From Zanthoxylum bungeanum (taxonomy: Eukaryota > Streptophyta > Magnoliopsida > Sapindales > Rutaceae), in assembly GCA_019454045.1 (NCBI GenBank), contig SKCR01001828.1, positions 1 through 64,000 on the forward strand: 64,000 bases of DNA, given 5' to 3'. This document shows, piece after piece, positions 47,306-57,333 of the stretch. How positions within the stretch are numbered: position 1 is the first letter of the stretch; each line of letters opens with the position of its first letter. Position numbers and translations under genes: made by a program. The notes beneath the pieces were generated by a model. The model ran no database searches, was not told the origin of the DNA, and was given only the letters and a program-made list of their open reading frames with translations.

Positions 47306-47965
47306 TGTACGTGCCAAATTTGGGCCAAGGACAAAACCGTCTTTCACTTCGAACACAATACCAAGTGAGGCCCAAAGCAATAACCCAGCCCATTAAACTC
47401 TAAACCCTTTACAAAAATAAAAGGACAAACCATTTGACCGATTCTCTCTTTTCCCCAACAAAGAATATATCGCCCACATGCAAAATATTCTCCCTGCCGA
47501 AAGCAGAGACAATAAGCATGTTATGGGGACACATTTCTCATGTGCATATCAGAGAATTCACCTTTCTCCTCCTATAAAATGAAGCATAATTCATGAAGTG
47601 GGAGGGGGGGAGCTTCTCAACTCTGATGCAGGGGGGAGCTTCTCAACTCTGATGCAGGCTTCACTTCTTTCTTACAATCCCCTGCTCTCTGACATTAGCA
47701 TTCTCAGAGCTCTCCATCCTCTTATACACTTACCACCGCCCGCACGGCCACCCAGAGAGGTCAAGGTAACTTCAAACCTTACTTTTCACATTTATATATT
47801 TACTGTTCATTTCAGACTACTGACTTGAGCGTCGGAGTGCCCCCGGCACCCACCACACCGGTGGGTAGTCTACTCCCGCTTACTCTACCTTTGTCTTGCA
47901 GGATCGCTAATGCCCCCAACCTACAAATTCTGATTGAGGACCTCGGTCGAAAACCAGCGTCCACA
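47306..47965 (+). repeat. 5' LTR of the array element
   Basis: TG to CA termini. It includes a tandem duplicate of GGAGCTTCTCAACTCTGATGCA and a TATA box at 47573-47580. Confidence 0.93.
47573..47580 (+). promoter_or_regulatory. TATA box in the array element LTR
   Basis: TATAAAAT is preserved in both LTRs (second copy 52908-52915), about 270 bp after the LTR start. Confidence 0.65.
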
Positions 47966-47968
47966 ATT

Positions 47969-47986
47969 TGGCGCCCACCGTGGGGC
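47969..47986 (+). other. Primer-binding site and leader motif
   Basis: TGGCGCCCACCGTGGGG begins three bases after the LTR. The same leader wording recurs in plant gypsy elements primed by an elongator tRNA. Confidence 0.65.
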
Positions 47987-48046
47987 CTTAGCGATTCATA
48001 ACAGGCAAGGATTTCCCAATCTACGATTCCTAAAACACAGCCAACC

Positions 48047-48148
48047 ATGGTTTCTAGAAGTGGGCGAACATCAGATCTAATGACCACACTGCTAGCCATA
48101 CTCCAAGAACGATTACGCACCTCAGGAGAAGAGAATCAAGTCACGTGA
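48047..48148 (+). pseudogene. Vestigial gag start, 33 codons
   Basis: ATG 48047 opens MVSRSGRTSDLMTTLLAILQ and stops at TGA 48146-48148. Its position after the primer site and its MVxRSG-like opening suggest the remains of a gag start. Nothing gag-like follows, so packaging proteins must come from elsewhere. Confidence 0.4.
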
Positions 48149-48179
48149 ATTCCAAAACAACCCTTCATAAGCAATTAAA

Positions 48180-48960
48180 AAAAAATCTCCTCAACTTCCC
48201 AATCAACTTTTCCAGTCGACATACAGGGATAAGTGTTTGCAGATATTCTTCAAACGACTCGCATACACGAGGTATTTATGTAATTACTTCAGTCGACATG
48301 TATGAATGAATGATTCAAGTATTTCTTTCAGTCGACATATATGCATAATACTTATGCAGGTACATCCTAGTCGACAAATATGAGAATTGTTCATGTTATT
48401 GTTTCATACGACATGTATATATAAGATGGTTGCATATATATTCCAATCGAAATGTGTGAATAAATTATTCAAGTATTTCTTTCAGTCGACATATATGCAT
48501 AATATTTATGCAGGTAAATCTCAGTCGACAAATATGAGAATTGTTCATGTTATTGTTTCATACGACATGTATATATAAGATGGTTGCAGATATATTCCAG
48601 TTAACAAGCATCAGAGAATGTTTCATGTATTTCTTTCAGTCGACATATTTGTATGAATTTATACAGATTCTCCAGTCGACTCATACCTATGAAGAAGAGT
48701 TCATATAATCACTTCAGTCGACATACAGGTATAAAGTGATTGCATGTCTACTTCAGTCGACATGCGTGTATAAAATGATTGCAGATATTTTCCAGGCGAC
48801 ACAAGGATGTGAATTCTTCATATGAACTTCATTTGACACGTGTGTACGAGTATGTTTGTGAATATACTCCATTCAACACTTGAACTTTTTGGATTCAGAA
48901 TGAGAGGAACGTCCCAGTCGACGTGCACTCGACACTACATGGGTACTTGATGTGAAGATA
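48180..48960. repeat. Array a: irregular CAGTCGACAT repeats
   Basis: CAGTCGACA(T) recurs roughly every 40-60 bp, usually followed by TATGxATA-like sequence and a 5-7 bp pyrimidine stretch (CTTCAG, TTCCAG). Two longer blocks, 48387-48450 and 48539-48600, are near-identical. Confidence 0.8.
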
Positions 48961-49287
48961 TTCCAGTCGACATGCATAAAGAAGACTTGGCAAAGACATC
49001 CCACTCGACACTACATGAGGACTTGATGTGAAGATATTCCAGTCGACATGTATGTATGAAGACTTTGCAGGGACATTCCAGTCGACACTACACTATATGG
49101 AGACTTGGTGTGAAGACATTCCACTAGACACTATATGGGGACTTGGCGTGTGCATCCCAATCGACATTACCTGGTATGGCTTGCACTTTTAAAATATCCC
49201 AGTCGACATTAGTAAGGCATGAGACTTGTTAAGGATGTCTCACTCGACATTAGTGTATTGTTTGGCACTAGTTAAGGATGTCTTAGT
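48961..49287. repeat. Array b: GTCGACAT/ACTCGACA units
   Basis: Units of about 55-65 bp with the pattern CCAGTCGACAT, GGACTTGG(TG)TGAAGA. They lead into array c as GGGACTTG appears. Confidence 0.7.
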
Positions 49288-50560
49288 TGACATTACAATA
49301 TGTAGCTTGGGACTTGTTGTGGACCTTATGCATGTATAGTTTGATGCTTGATATTTGTCCCAATCGACATCTACATGTGTAGCTTGGGACTTGTTGTGGA
49401 CCTTATGCATGTATAGCTTGATGCTTGATATTTGTCCCAATCGACATCTACATGTGTAGCTTGGGACTTGTTGTGGACCTTATGCATGTATAGTTTGATG
49501 CTTGATATTTGTCCCAATCGACATCTACATGTGTAGCTTGGGACTTGTTGTGGACCTTATGCATGTATAGCTTGATGCTTGATATTTGTCCCAATCGACA
49601 TCTACATGTGTAGCTTGGGACTTGTTGTGGACCTTATGCATGTATAGCTTGATGCTTGATATTTGTCCCAATCGACATCTACATGTGTAGCTTGGGACAT
49701 GTTGTGGACCTTATGCATGTATAGCTTGATGCTTGATGTCAGTCCCAATAGACATTACAATATGTAGCTTGGGACTTGTAGTGGATCCTATGTGTGTCTG
49801 GCTTGATGCTTGATGTTTGTCTCAATCGACATCTACATGTGTAGCTTGGGACTTGTTGTGAATCTTATGCATGTATGGCTTGGTGCTTGGTGTTTGTCCC
49901 AATCGACATCTACATGTGTAGCTTGGGACTTGTTGTGAATCTTATGCATGTATGGCTTGGTGCTTGGTGTTTGTCTCAATCGACATCTACATGTGTAGCT
50001 TGGGACTTGTTGTGAATCTTATGCATTATGGCTTGATGTTTGGTGTTTGTCCCAATCGACATCTACATGTGTAGCTTGGGACTTGTTATGAATCTTATGC
50101 ATTTATGGCTTGATGCTTGGTGTTTGTCTCAATCGACATCTACATGTCTGTAGCTTGGGACTTGTTGTGGATTCTATGCGTGTATGGCTTGATGATTGAT
50201 GTTTGTCCCAATCGACATCTACATATGTAGCTTGGGACTTGTTGTGGATCCTATGCATGTATGGCTTGATGATTGATGTTTGTCTCAATCGACATCTACA
50301 TGTGTAGCTTGGGACTTAATGTGGATCTTATGCATGTATGACTTGATGATTGATGTTTGTCCCAATCGACATCTACATATGTAGCTTGGGACTTGTTGTG
50401 GATCCTATGTGTGTATGGCTTGATGCTTTATGTTTGTCCCATTCGACATCCACATGTGTGTAGCTTGGGACTTGTTGTGGATCCTATGTATGTATGGCTT
50501 GATGCTTTATGTTTGTCCCATTCGACATCCACATGTGTGTAGTATGGGAATTATTATAGT
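49288..50560. repeat. Array c: 77-bp tandem units (about 16)
   Basis: CGACATCTACATGTGTAGC starts at 49365, 49442, 49519, 49596 and 49673, exactly 77 bp apart. Later units keep 76-79 bp up to 50523. Each unit carries GTCCCAA and TTGGGAC as inverted arms about 20 bp apart, with a CTACA-TG-TGTAG inner stem. Confidence 0.93.
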
Positions 50561-50765
50561 TACAACACTTGCATGTCTTGAGATGTGATATAAATCCCAG
50601 TCGACATCATCTAGTACGTAGCTTGGGAATTATTATAGTTACAACACTTGCATGTCTTGAGATGTGATATAAATCCCAGTCGACATCATCTAGTACGTAG
50701 CTTGGGAATTATTATAGTTACAACACTTGCATGTCTTGAGATGTGATATAAATCCCAATCGACAT
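50561..50765. repeat. Array d: 79-bp units (about 2.5)
   Basis: CGACATCATCTAGTACGTAG starts at 50602 and 50681, and a third, variant copy of the core lies at 50760. The arms TCCCA and TGGGA around GTCGACAT keep the hairpin form of array c. Confidence 0.88.
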
Positions 50766-52500
50766 TACCTGGTTCAGTCGACTGGGAACATCCACCATTG
50801 GCTCATGTAGAGTCAAGTTGAAGATCTGGCCTTCATCTGGTCAGACGACATTGTAGATTCCCCTGGTCTTTTGACCCGTAGTATGGGGATTATCCTGACC
50901 TTCATCTGGTTCAGTCGACTGGGAACATTCCCCATGGCTCATGTAGAGTCAACATATGACCTTCATCTGGTCAATACAAATTTGAAGACTCCACTGGTCC
51001 TTGACTAGTAGTATGGAGATTATCCTGAACCTTCGTCTGGTTCAGTCGACTGGGAACATCCCCTATGGCTCATGTAGAGTCAACATATGACCTTCATCTG
51101 GTCTAGAAAAATTTGAAAACTCCCATGGTATTTGACCAGTAGTATGGAGATTGTCCTGACCTTCATCGGGTTCAGTCGACTGGGAACATCCCCCATGGCT
51201 CATGTAGAGTCAACATATGACCTTCATCTGGTCAATAAAAATTTGAAGACTCCACTGGTCCTTGACTAGTAGTATGGAGATTATCCTGAACCTTCGTCTG
51301 GTTCAGTCGACTGGGAACATCCCCTATGGCTCATGTAGAGTCAACATACGACCTTCATCTGGTCTAGAAAAATTTGAAAACTCCCATGGTCTTTGACCAG
51401 TAGTATGGAGATTGTCCTGACCTTCATCGGGTTCAGTCGACTGGGAACATCCCCTATGGCTCATGTAGAGTCAACATACGACCTTCATCTGGTCTAGAAA
51501 AATTTGAAAACTCCCCTGGTCTTTGACCAGTAGTATGGAGATTGTCCTGACCTTCATCGGGTTCAGTCGACTGGGAACATCCCCTGTGGCTCATGTAGAG
51601 TCAACATATGACCTTCATCTGGTCTAGAAAAATTTGAAGACTCCCCTGGTCTTTGACCAGTAGTATGGAGATTGTCCTGACCTTCATCTGGTTCAGTCGA
51701 CTGGGAACACTCCCCATGGCTCATGTAGAGTCAAAGTTGAAGACCTGGCCTTCATCTGGTCCAGAAGACATTGTAGACACCCCTGGTCTTAGACCAGTAG
51801 TATGGAGATTGTCCTGACCTTCATCGGGTTCAGTCGACTGGGAACATCCCCTATGGCTCATGTAGAGTCAACATACGACCTTCATCTGGTCTAGAAAAAT
51901 TTGAAAACTCCCCTGGTCTTTGACCAGTAGTATGGAGATTGTCCTGACCTTCATCGGGTTCAGTCGACTGGGAACATCCCCTGTGGCTCATGTAGAGTCA
52001 ACATATGACCTTCATCTGGTCTAGAAAAATTTGAAGACTCCCCTGGTCTTTGACCAGTAGTATAGAGATTGTCCTGACCTTCATCTGGTTCAGTCGACTG
52101 GGAACATCCCATATGGCTCATGTAGAGTCAACATACGACCTTCATCTGGTCTAGAAAAATTTGAAAATTCCCCTGGTCTTTGACCAGTAGTATGGAGATT
52201 GTCCTGACCTTCATCGGGTTCAGTCGACTGGGAACATCCCCTATGGTTCATGTAGAGTCAACATACGACCTTCATCTGGTCTAGAAAAATTTGAAAACTC
52301 CTCTGGTCTTTGACCAGTAGTATGGAGATTGTCCTGACCTTCATCGGGTTCAGTCAACTGGGAACATCCCCTGTGGCTCATGTAGAGTCAAATGGAAGAC
52401 CTGAACCTTCATCTGGTTCAGTCAACTGGGAACATTCCCCATTGGCTCATGTAGAGTCAAGTCGTAGATCTGGCCTTCATCTGGTCCAGAAGACATTTTA
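50766..52500. repeat. Array e: about 130-bp tandem units (about 13)
   Basis: TTCAGTCGACTGGGAAC recurs at about 50779, 50916, 51047, 51177, 51308, 51438, 51568, 51698, 51836, 51966, 52096, 52226 and 52356 (positions of the core C). Each unit has the perfect palindrome CAGTCGACTG, and most carry a CTGGTC-TTT-GACCAG fold-back. Confidence 0.93.
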
Positions 52501-52640
52501 GAGTTAAGTTGAAGTTTTAAACTTCAGCTACTTCAAAAGACATAGAAGACATCTATTATCAGGATCAAATCTCCGATGATACACTCGACATATTACTCTT
52601 CAAGTCAAATACTCTTTGACTTAAAGAGTATGGAACAAAC
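52501..52640. other. 3' end of the array element
   Basis: Non-repetitive tail before the 3' LTR. The last bases AAAGAGTATGGAACAAAC are a weak polypurine tract candidate. Confidence 0.5.
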
Positions 52641-53300
52641 TGTACGTGCCAAATTTGGGCCAAGGACAAAATCGTCTTTCACTTCGAACACAATACCAAG
52701 TGAGGCCCAAAGCAATAACCCAGCCCATTAAACTCTAAACCCTTTACAAAAATAAAAGGACAAACCATTTGACCGATTCTCTCTTTTCCCCAACAAAGAA
52801 TATATCGCCCACATGCAAAATATTCTCCCTGCCGAAAGCAGAGACAATAAGCATGTTATGGGGACACATTTCTCATGTGCAGATCAGAGAATTCACCTTT
52901 CTCTTCCTATAAAATGAAGCATAATTCATGAAGTGGGATGAGGGGAGCTTCTCAACTCTGATGCAGGGGGGAGCTTCTCAACTCTGATGCAGGCTTCACT
53001 TCTTTCTTACAATCCCCTGCTCTCTGACATTAGCATTCTCAGAGCTCTCCATCCTCTTATACACTTACCACCGCCCGCACGGCCACCCAGAGAGGTCAAG
53101 GTAACTTCAAACCTTACTTTTCACATTTATATATTTACTGTTCATTTCAGACTATTGACTTGAGCGTCGGAGTGCCCCCGGCACCCACCACACCGGTGGG
53201 TAGTCTACTCCCGCTTACTCTACCTTTGTCTTGCAGGATCGCTAATGCCCCCAACCTACAAATTCTGATTGAGGACCTCGGTTGAAAACCAGCGTCCACA
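52641..53300 (+). repeat. 3' LTR of the array element
   Basis: 660 bp, near-identical to 47306-47965. The small difference count implies recent insertion. Confidence 0.93.
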
Positions 53301-53301
53301 T

Positions 53302-53978
53302 GTGGCATGCTAGACTTGGCCACATTGGCCAACAAAGAATGAACAAATTAGCCAAAGAAGGCTTTCTAGGAAATATTGAGAAGGTAGAATTGTCAACCTG
53401 TGAATATTGCTTGGCTGGAAAAACTGCGAGAAAACCATTCGGAAAATGGACTTAGAGCAGAATTTCCATTACTATTAATTCATTCAGATATATGTGGTCC
53501 AATGAATGTGAGGGCAAGGCATGAAGCATTTTATTTCATCACATTCATAGATGATTTTACACGCTTTGGTTATGTCTATTTGATTGCTCATAAATCCGAA
53601 GCATTAGAATGTTTCAAGAAATTTATGAATTTAACAGAAAATCAATTAGACAAGAAAATTAAAGCACTACGCACTGACCGTGGTCGTGAGTACTTATATG
53701 ATCAGTTCAGAGAATTATGTGATGAAAAATGAATTAGTCGTCAGTTGACTACTTCTGCTACTCCTCAACAAAATGGTGTTGCGGAAAGAAGAAATAGAAC
53801 TCTTCTTGAGATGGTTAGGTCTATGATGGCACAAGAAAATTTGCCTATAACCTATTGGGGTGATGCATTATTAACTGCCACTTATGTATTTAACCAAGTG
53901 CCATCAAAATCTGTGTCCACCACACCATATGAGTTATGGACAGGTCGTAAACCAGATATTTACTTTCTAAAACCTTAG
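53302..53978 (+). pseudogene. Copia 2 pre-integrase and integrase core
   Basis: The frame resumes right after the TSD with WHARLGHIGQQRMNKLAKEG and CEYCLAGKTARKPF (zinc finger). After a frameshift near 53445 come LIHSDICGPMN (Asp 1), FITFIDDFTRFGYVYLI and ALRTDRGREYL (Asp 2). A TGA at 53730-53732 is followed by ATPQQNGVAERRNRTLLEM (Glu), and a TAG replaces Trp at 53976-53978 (KPWGC). Confidence 0.87.
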
Positions 53979-54578
53979 GGTTGTGCGTCCTATGTTCATG
54001 TGCGTTCTCACGAATATGGAAAGTTAGGCCCAAGAGGAAAAAAATGTATCTTTATAAGATATTCTGAACAATCAAAATGGTATGTTTGCATAGGTGAACA
54101 TGAAAGTGGAGGCGTGACAGAATTTGAATCACGAGATATCACATTTTTAGAAAATGATTTTCCTAAGCAGGGAGAGATAGGTCAAGATTTATCTCTATAT
54201 GAAACTCAAGATCACATGGATCACATGATTGGTGAACACTCAGGTTTACCTAATTCAAGTGGGAGTGATGAGAGAAATTTGAGAAAACATGATGAATTTG
54301 TTTCACATGAATCTCAAAATGATGAATTAGTTTCACACGAGTCTCATTTACGTGATCCGAGCGGGAGTGATGTACATAATCCGAGTGGGAGTGATGTGCA
54401 AGATCCAAATGTGAATAATATGGAAAGTGAGGAATCAGTTCCACCACTAGAATCCCAATTGCGACGTAGTAATCGTATAGGCATTCATCGACATCGTTTC
54501 GATATCGAAGGAGAAACCTTTATGATTCTGCCTCAAGATGATGAAGAACCTAGAAACATAAGAGAGGCTCTTCAGTGT
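53979..54578 (+). pseudogene. Copia 2 integrase C-terminus and linker
   Basis: From GCASYVHVRSHEYGKLGPRG the frame covers the integrase C-terminal domain (KCIFIRYSEQSKWYVC) and a long Ser/Asn-rich linker with SGSDVHNPSGSDV repeats, ending DDEEPRNIREALQ. It is cut by the gypsy insertion at 54579; the same frame continues at 57334. Confidence 0.85.
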
Positions 54579-55074
54579 TGATGTGATCCTAGCAGCATTG
54601 ATCGATTTCGTTCGTTTAAGAATATTTATTATTTATTTGCTTGTATGGAACCAACTTGGACGATCGTTTTTATTTATTATTTGGGTTAGTTTATTTTATT
54701 TATTTATGGGTTCAAAATGGGTTAGAAATTATGAATTATGGACTTTTAGTTGGTAATGGGTAGTTTAGGGTTATATTAGTCTTTTTAGCTCTCTTAGGGT
54801 TTGAGTATGTTACTATTTAAACTCAAAAACAACTCTTAATGAGGAACCCTATTTTTTGTGCGTGAATAGTAACTTATTTTCTTGAGATTGATAAAATTTT
54901 ATCATCGTTCAGTGATTGAACAAAGACTTATCAAAGGGTTGGCATCCTTTGTGGCGTCTTATTTGCTGGGAAAATTCATCTGAGGCTATCTCCAAGGGTT
55001 TTCAAGGACAGGTTCTTTGGGGGTCTACGGGATCTTGGATCGGGTTTCGTCTTTTCGTATCCGGTTTCGTATCA
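54579..55074 (+). repeat. Small gypsy 5' LTR
   Basis: 496 bp. It lacks about 200 bp present in LTRs A-C next to the GATCCTAGCAGCAT end. Confidence 0.93.
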
Positions 55075-55076
55075 AT

Positions 55077-55090
55077 TGGTATCAGAGCCA
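55077..55090 (+). other. Small gypsy primer-binding site
   Basis: TGGTATCAGAGCCA is an exact initiator-Met tRNA primer site, three bases from the LTR (55074). Confidence 0.9.
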
Positions 55091-55789
55091 GATTTCAGGT
55101 CTGACTTTTATTTATTTTCGTTTCTTCTTTTTTTCCTGTTAATTCGGTCTTTGAAGTCTTGTTTTTGCTGTCATATTCATTGAGTCATTGATAGCCTTCT
55201 ACTGCTGTCAATCAAAAAAAAAAAAAACTATTTCTTACTTTTATATTTGTGTCTGTCAGTTAAAAAAAAATCCTTTTGTTCTGCCTTGTGTCGTGTTCGT
55301 GTGTCTTCACCAAAAAGAGTAGGGTTATTGCCTAGCAAAAAAAAAAACAAAAAAAAGGAGAAAGTTCACGCCTGTGAACAAAAAAAAAAAAAAAAAAAAG
55401 TTAAGTAAGTTCACGCCTGTGAGGCTGTGAACCCAAAAAAAAAAATTCCTTCGTTGGCTAGTGCATATCAGTAGGCAGTAGGGTTTGTTTGTTTTTTGAC
55501 CTTTTTGCATGAAAACTTTGTTAATAGGCTGTTGTTGTTGTTAAAAAAAAAATCAGATCTGGTCAGTAAAGTTTGATCAATTATCTTGTGTGTTAAGTTG
55601 TGCTAGGGATTGCCTTAGTGTTCCTTAATCGAAAAGAAAATTTTTGGTTGAATTTGTCACTGAATTTTGAATCTGATTTTTTTGTGTTTTGTTTTGACTC
55701 ATGTGGGTTTTTTAGTCTTATTTTTGTCTTGTCTTTGTCTTTGTCATTTTTTTAGTCTTTTCTTCATTCTTGAGTTTGTTTTTGTCAAG
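55091..55789 (+). other. Small gypsy leader
   Basis: T- and A-run-rich untranslated leader, including two copies of AGTTCACGCCTGTGA near 55363 and 55408. No frame of note. Confidence 0.65.
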
Positions 55790-57016
55790 ATGCCAAGTGC
55801 ATTGGTTGATATTATGGGGCACCCAAGAGATAATATCTCTCGTACCAGAGTATTTGTGAAAGATGAGGTGTGCAGTGTGATTATTGATGGGGAACAGTGG
55901 GCTAATTTAGTTAGTACCAGCCTCGTGGAGAAATTGAGGTTGTCATTGCGAAACCATCCTAAGCCTTATATGTTGCGAGGTTTGCCTAATTGTGATGAGG
56001 TTAAGGTGGAGTATCAAGTCATGGTTGCCTTTACTACTAGGAGGTTTCATGATGAAGTATTATGTGATGTGGTGCCTATGCTTGATTGTCACGTATTGTT
56101 GGGTGGGTCATGGAAGTATGATAGGCAAGTGTGGCATCATGTTGAGAGGAGTAGGTACATTTATGTCACGGAGCAGAGGTCAGTGATTCTTTCTCTTTTA
56201 ACACCACAACAAGCCTATAAAGATCAATTAATAATGAAGAGGAGAAGTGAGGTTGAAAAGAGAAAAAAAGAAAGAGGTGTTGAATGCTTAGCACATAAAC
56301 TTGCTAGTGATATTGTGAATGTAAAAGGAGAAAATATGTGCATGATAGTGAGTGAGCAAGCAGTGAAGAGTGAGTGTGATGCTGAAGTTATTTCTATTAT
56401 TGAAGTGGATGACTTAGTTGTTGCTGGTGATGATAAATTTGAAGCTCAATGCATGGCTAAATGTATTGATGAAACTACATGTGTAGTTGAATGTGTTGAG
56501 AGTTTTGAACATGCAAATGTGAGTAGTGAGTCGGGAAACACATGGGTAAATACGTGTGAGAGTTTTGTGAGTGTTAAGCATGTAGAATTTGTTGTGAATG
56601 AGATTGAGAGTGTGAACTTAATTAGGAATCTCATTGGGAGGGAGAGTGCAATAAAATTAGATTTTGCGGAAGAGTATGGGAAAAAGGGAACAATACACAA
56701 GCATTATTGTACTAACATTGACACTTTTCTTCCATGTGATTTTTCTTTGTTCCAGAATAATCGTCCAATTGATTTTATCATTACTATCTATGATCCAGGC
56801 ACGGATTCGAGGACGAATCCTTTTCAAGAGAGGGAGAATGATGTGATCCTAGCAGCATTGATCGATTTCGTTCGTTTAAGAATATTTATTATTTATTTGC
56901 TTGTATGGAACCAACTTGGACGATCGTTTTTATTTATTATTTGGGTTAGTTTATTTTATTTATTTATGGGTTCAAAATGGGCTAGAAATTATGAATTATG
57001 GACTTTTAGTTGGTAA
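55790..57016 (+). CDS. Protease-like ORF of the small gypsy element
   Basis: The frame is open from upstream of 55667. I choose ATG 55790 (MPSALVDIMGHPRD), which follows the non-coding, T-rich leader. About 408 codons; the last 59 run into the LTR. Residues about 20-120 align with the retropepsin segment at 12964-13300: CSVIIDGEQWANLVSTSLVE, HPKPYMLRGLPNCDEVKV and DCHVLLGGSWKYDRQV. The D-S/T-G site has become IDGEQ, so proteolysis is doubtful. The next 200 residues (rich in Val, Glu, Cys) match nothing I recognise. The end (DSRTNPFQERENDV) matches the end of the larger gypsy integrase. No stop interrupts it, unlike its neighbours. Confidence 0.8.
   Translation: MPSALVDIMGHPRDNISRTRVFVKDEVCSVIIDGEQWANLVSTSLVEKLRLSLRNHPKPYMLRGLPNCDEVKVEYQVMVAFTTRRFHDEVLCDVVPMLDCHVLLGGSWKYDRQVWHHVERSRYIYVTEQRSVILSLLTPQQAYKDQLIMKRRSEVEKRKKERGVECLAHKLASDIVNVKGENMCMIVSEQAVKSECDAEVISIIEVDDLVVAGDDKFEAQCMAKCIDETTCVVECVESFEHANVSSESGNTWVNTCESFVSVKHVEFVVNEIESVNLIRNLIGRESAIKLDFAEEYGKKGTIHKHYCTNIDTFLPCDFSLFQNNRPIDFIITIYDPGTDSRTNPFQERENDVILAALIDFVRLRIFIIYLLVWNQLGRSFLFIIWVSLFYLFMGSKWARNYELWTFSW
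56826..56838 (+). other. Small gypsy polypurine tract
   Basis: AAGAGAGGGAGAA abuts the 3' LTR. Confidence 0.8.
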
Positions 57017-57333
57017 TGGGTAGTTTAGGGTTATATTAGTCTTTTTAGCTCTCTTAGGGTTTGAGTATGTTACTATTAAACTCAAAAACAACTCTTAATG
57101 AGGAACCCTATTTTTTGTGCGTGAATAGTAACTTATTTTCTTGAGATTGATAAAATTTTATCATCGTTCAGTGATTGAACAAAGACTTATCAAAGGGTTG
57201 GCATCCTTTGTGGCGTCCTATTTGCTGGGAAAATTCATCTGAGGCTATCTCCAAGGGTTTTCAAGGACAGGTTCTTTGGGGGTCTACGGGATCTTGGATC
57301 GGGTTTCGTCTTTTCGTATCCGGTTTCGTATCA
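56839..57333 (+). repeat. Small gypsy 3' LTR
   Basis: 495 bp, one base shorter than the 5' LTR because of a T-run difference, and two substitutions. Confidence 0.93.

Larger units (their letters stand above)
47306..53300 (+). mobile_element. Non-autonomous LTR element filled with tandem arrays
   Basis: Two 660-bp LTRs (47306-47965 and 52641-53300) start TGTACGTGCC and end GCGTCCACA, differ at only about seven positions, and are flanked by the exact pentamer TGTGG (47301-47305 and 53301-53305). After the 5' LTR come a primer-site-like TGGCGCCCACCGTGGGG and a 33-codon gag-like start. About 4.4 kb of tandem repeats follow, with no pol. It fits a large non-autonomous derivative, possibly of the Tat/Ogre branch given the leader motif, but the lineage is inferred. 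It splits copia 2 between protease and pre-integrase. Confidence 0.93.
54579..57333 (+). mobile_element. Small non-autonomous gypsy element, nested and recent
   Basis: LTRs at 54579-55074 and 56839-57333 start TGATGTGATC and end CGTATCA, with inverted TGAT/ATCA tips. They differ at about three positions. The TSD is AGTGT (54574-54578 and 57334-57338). An intact primer site, a polypurine tract and one long open frame lie between. There is no RT, RNase H or integrase, so replication needs an outside source. The LTR is a shortened form of the family at 9246-18187. Confidence 0.94.

Noticed and set aside
47812..48120. 102-codon minus-strand frame (also 53147-53335)
   Set aside because: Duplicated because it lies in the LTR pair; reverse shadow without family resemblance.
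48180..52500. Possible CRISPR-like array
   Set aside because: Regular spacing, but units are continuous tandem repeats without unique spacers, inside a plant retrotransposon with LTRs and TSD.
49240..52501. Several 61-66 codon frames inside the tandem arrays
   Set aside because: They follow the repeat period and vary with unit phase; repeats, not genes.
54916..55104. 62-codon frame repeated at 57175-57360
   Set aside because: It lies in the gypsy LTRs and is repeated only because the LTR is.
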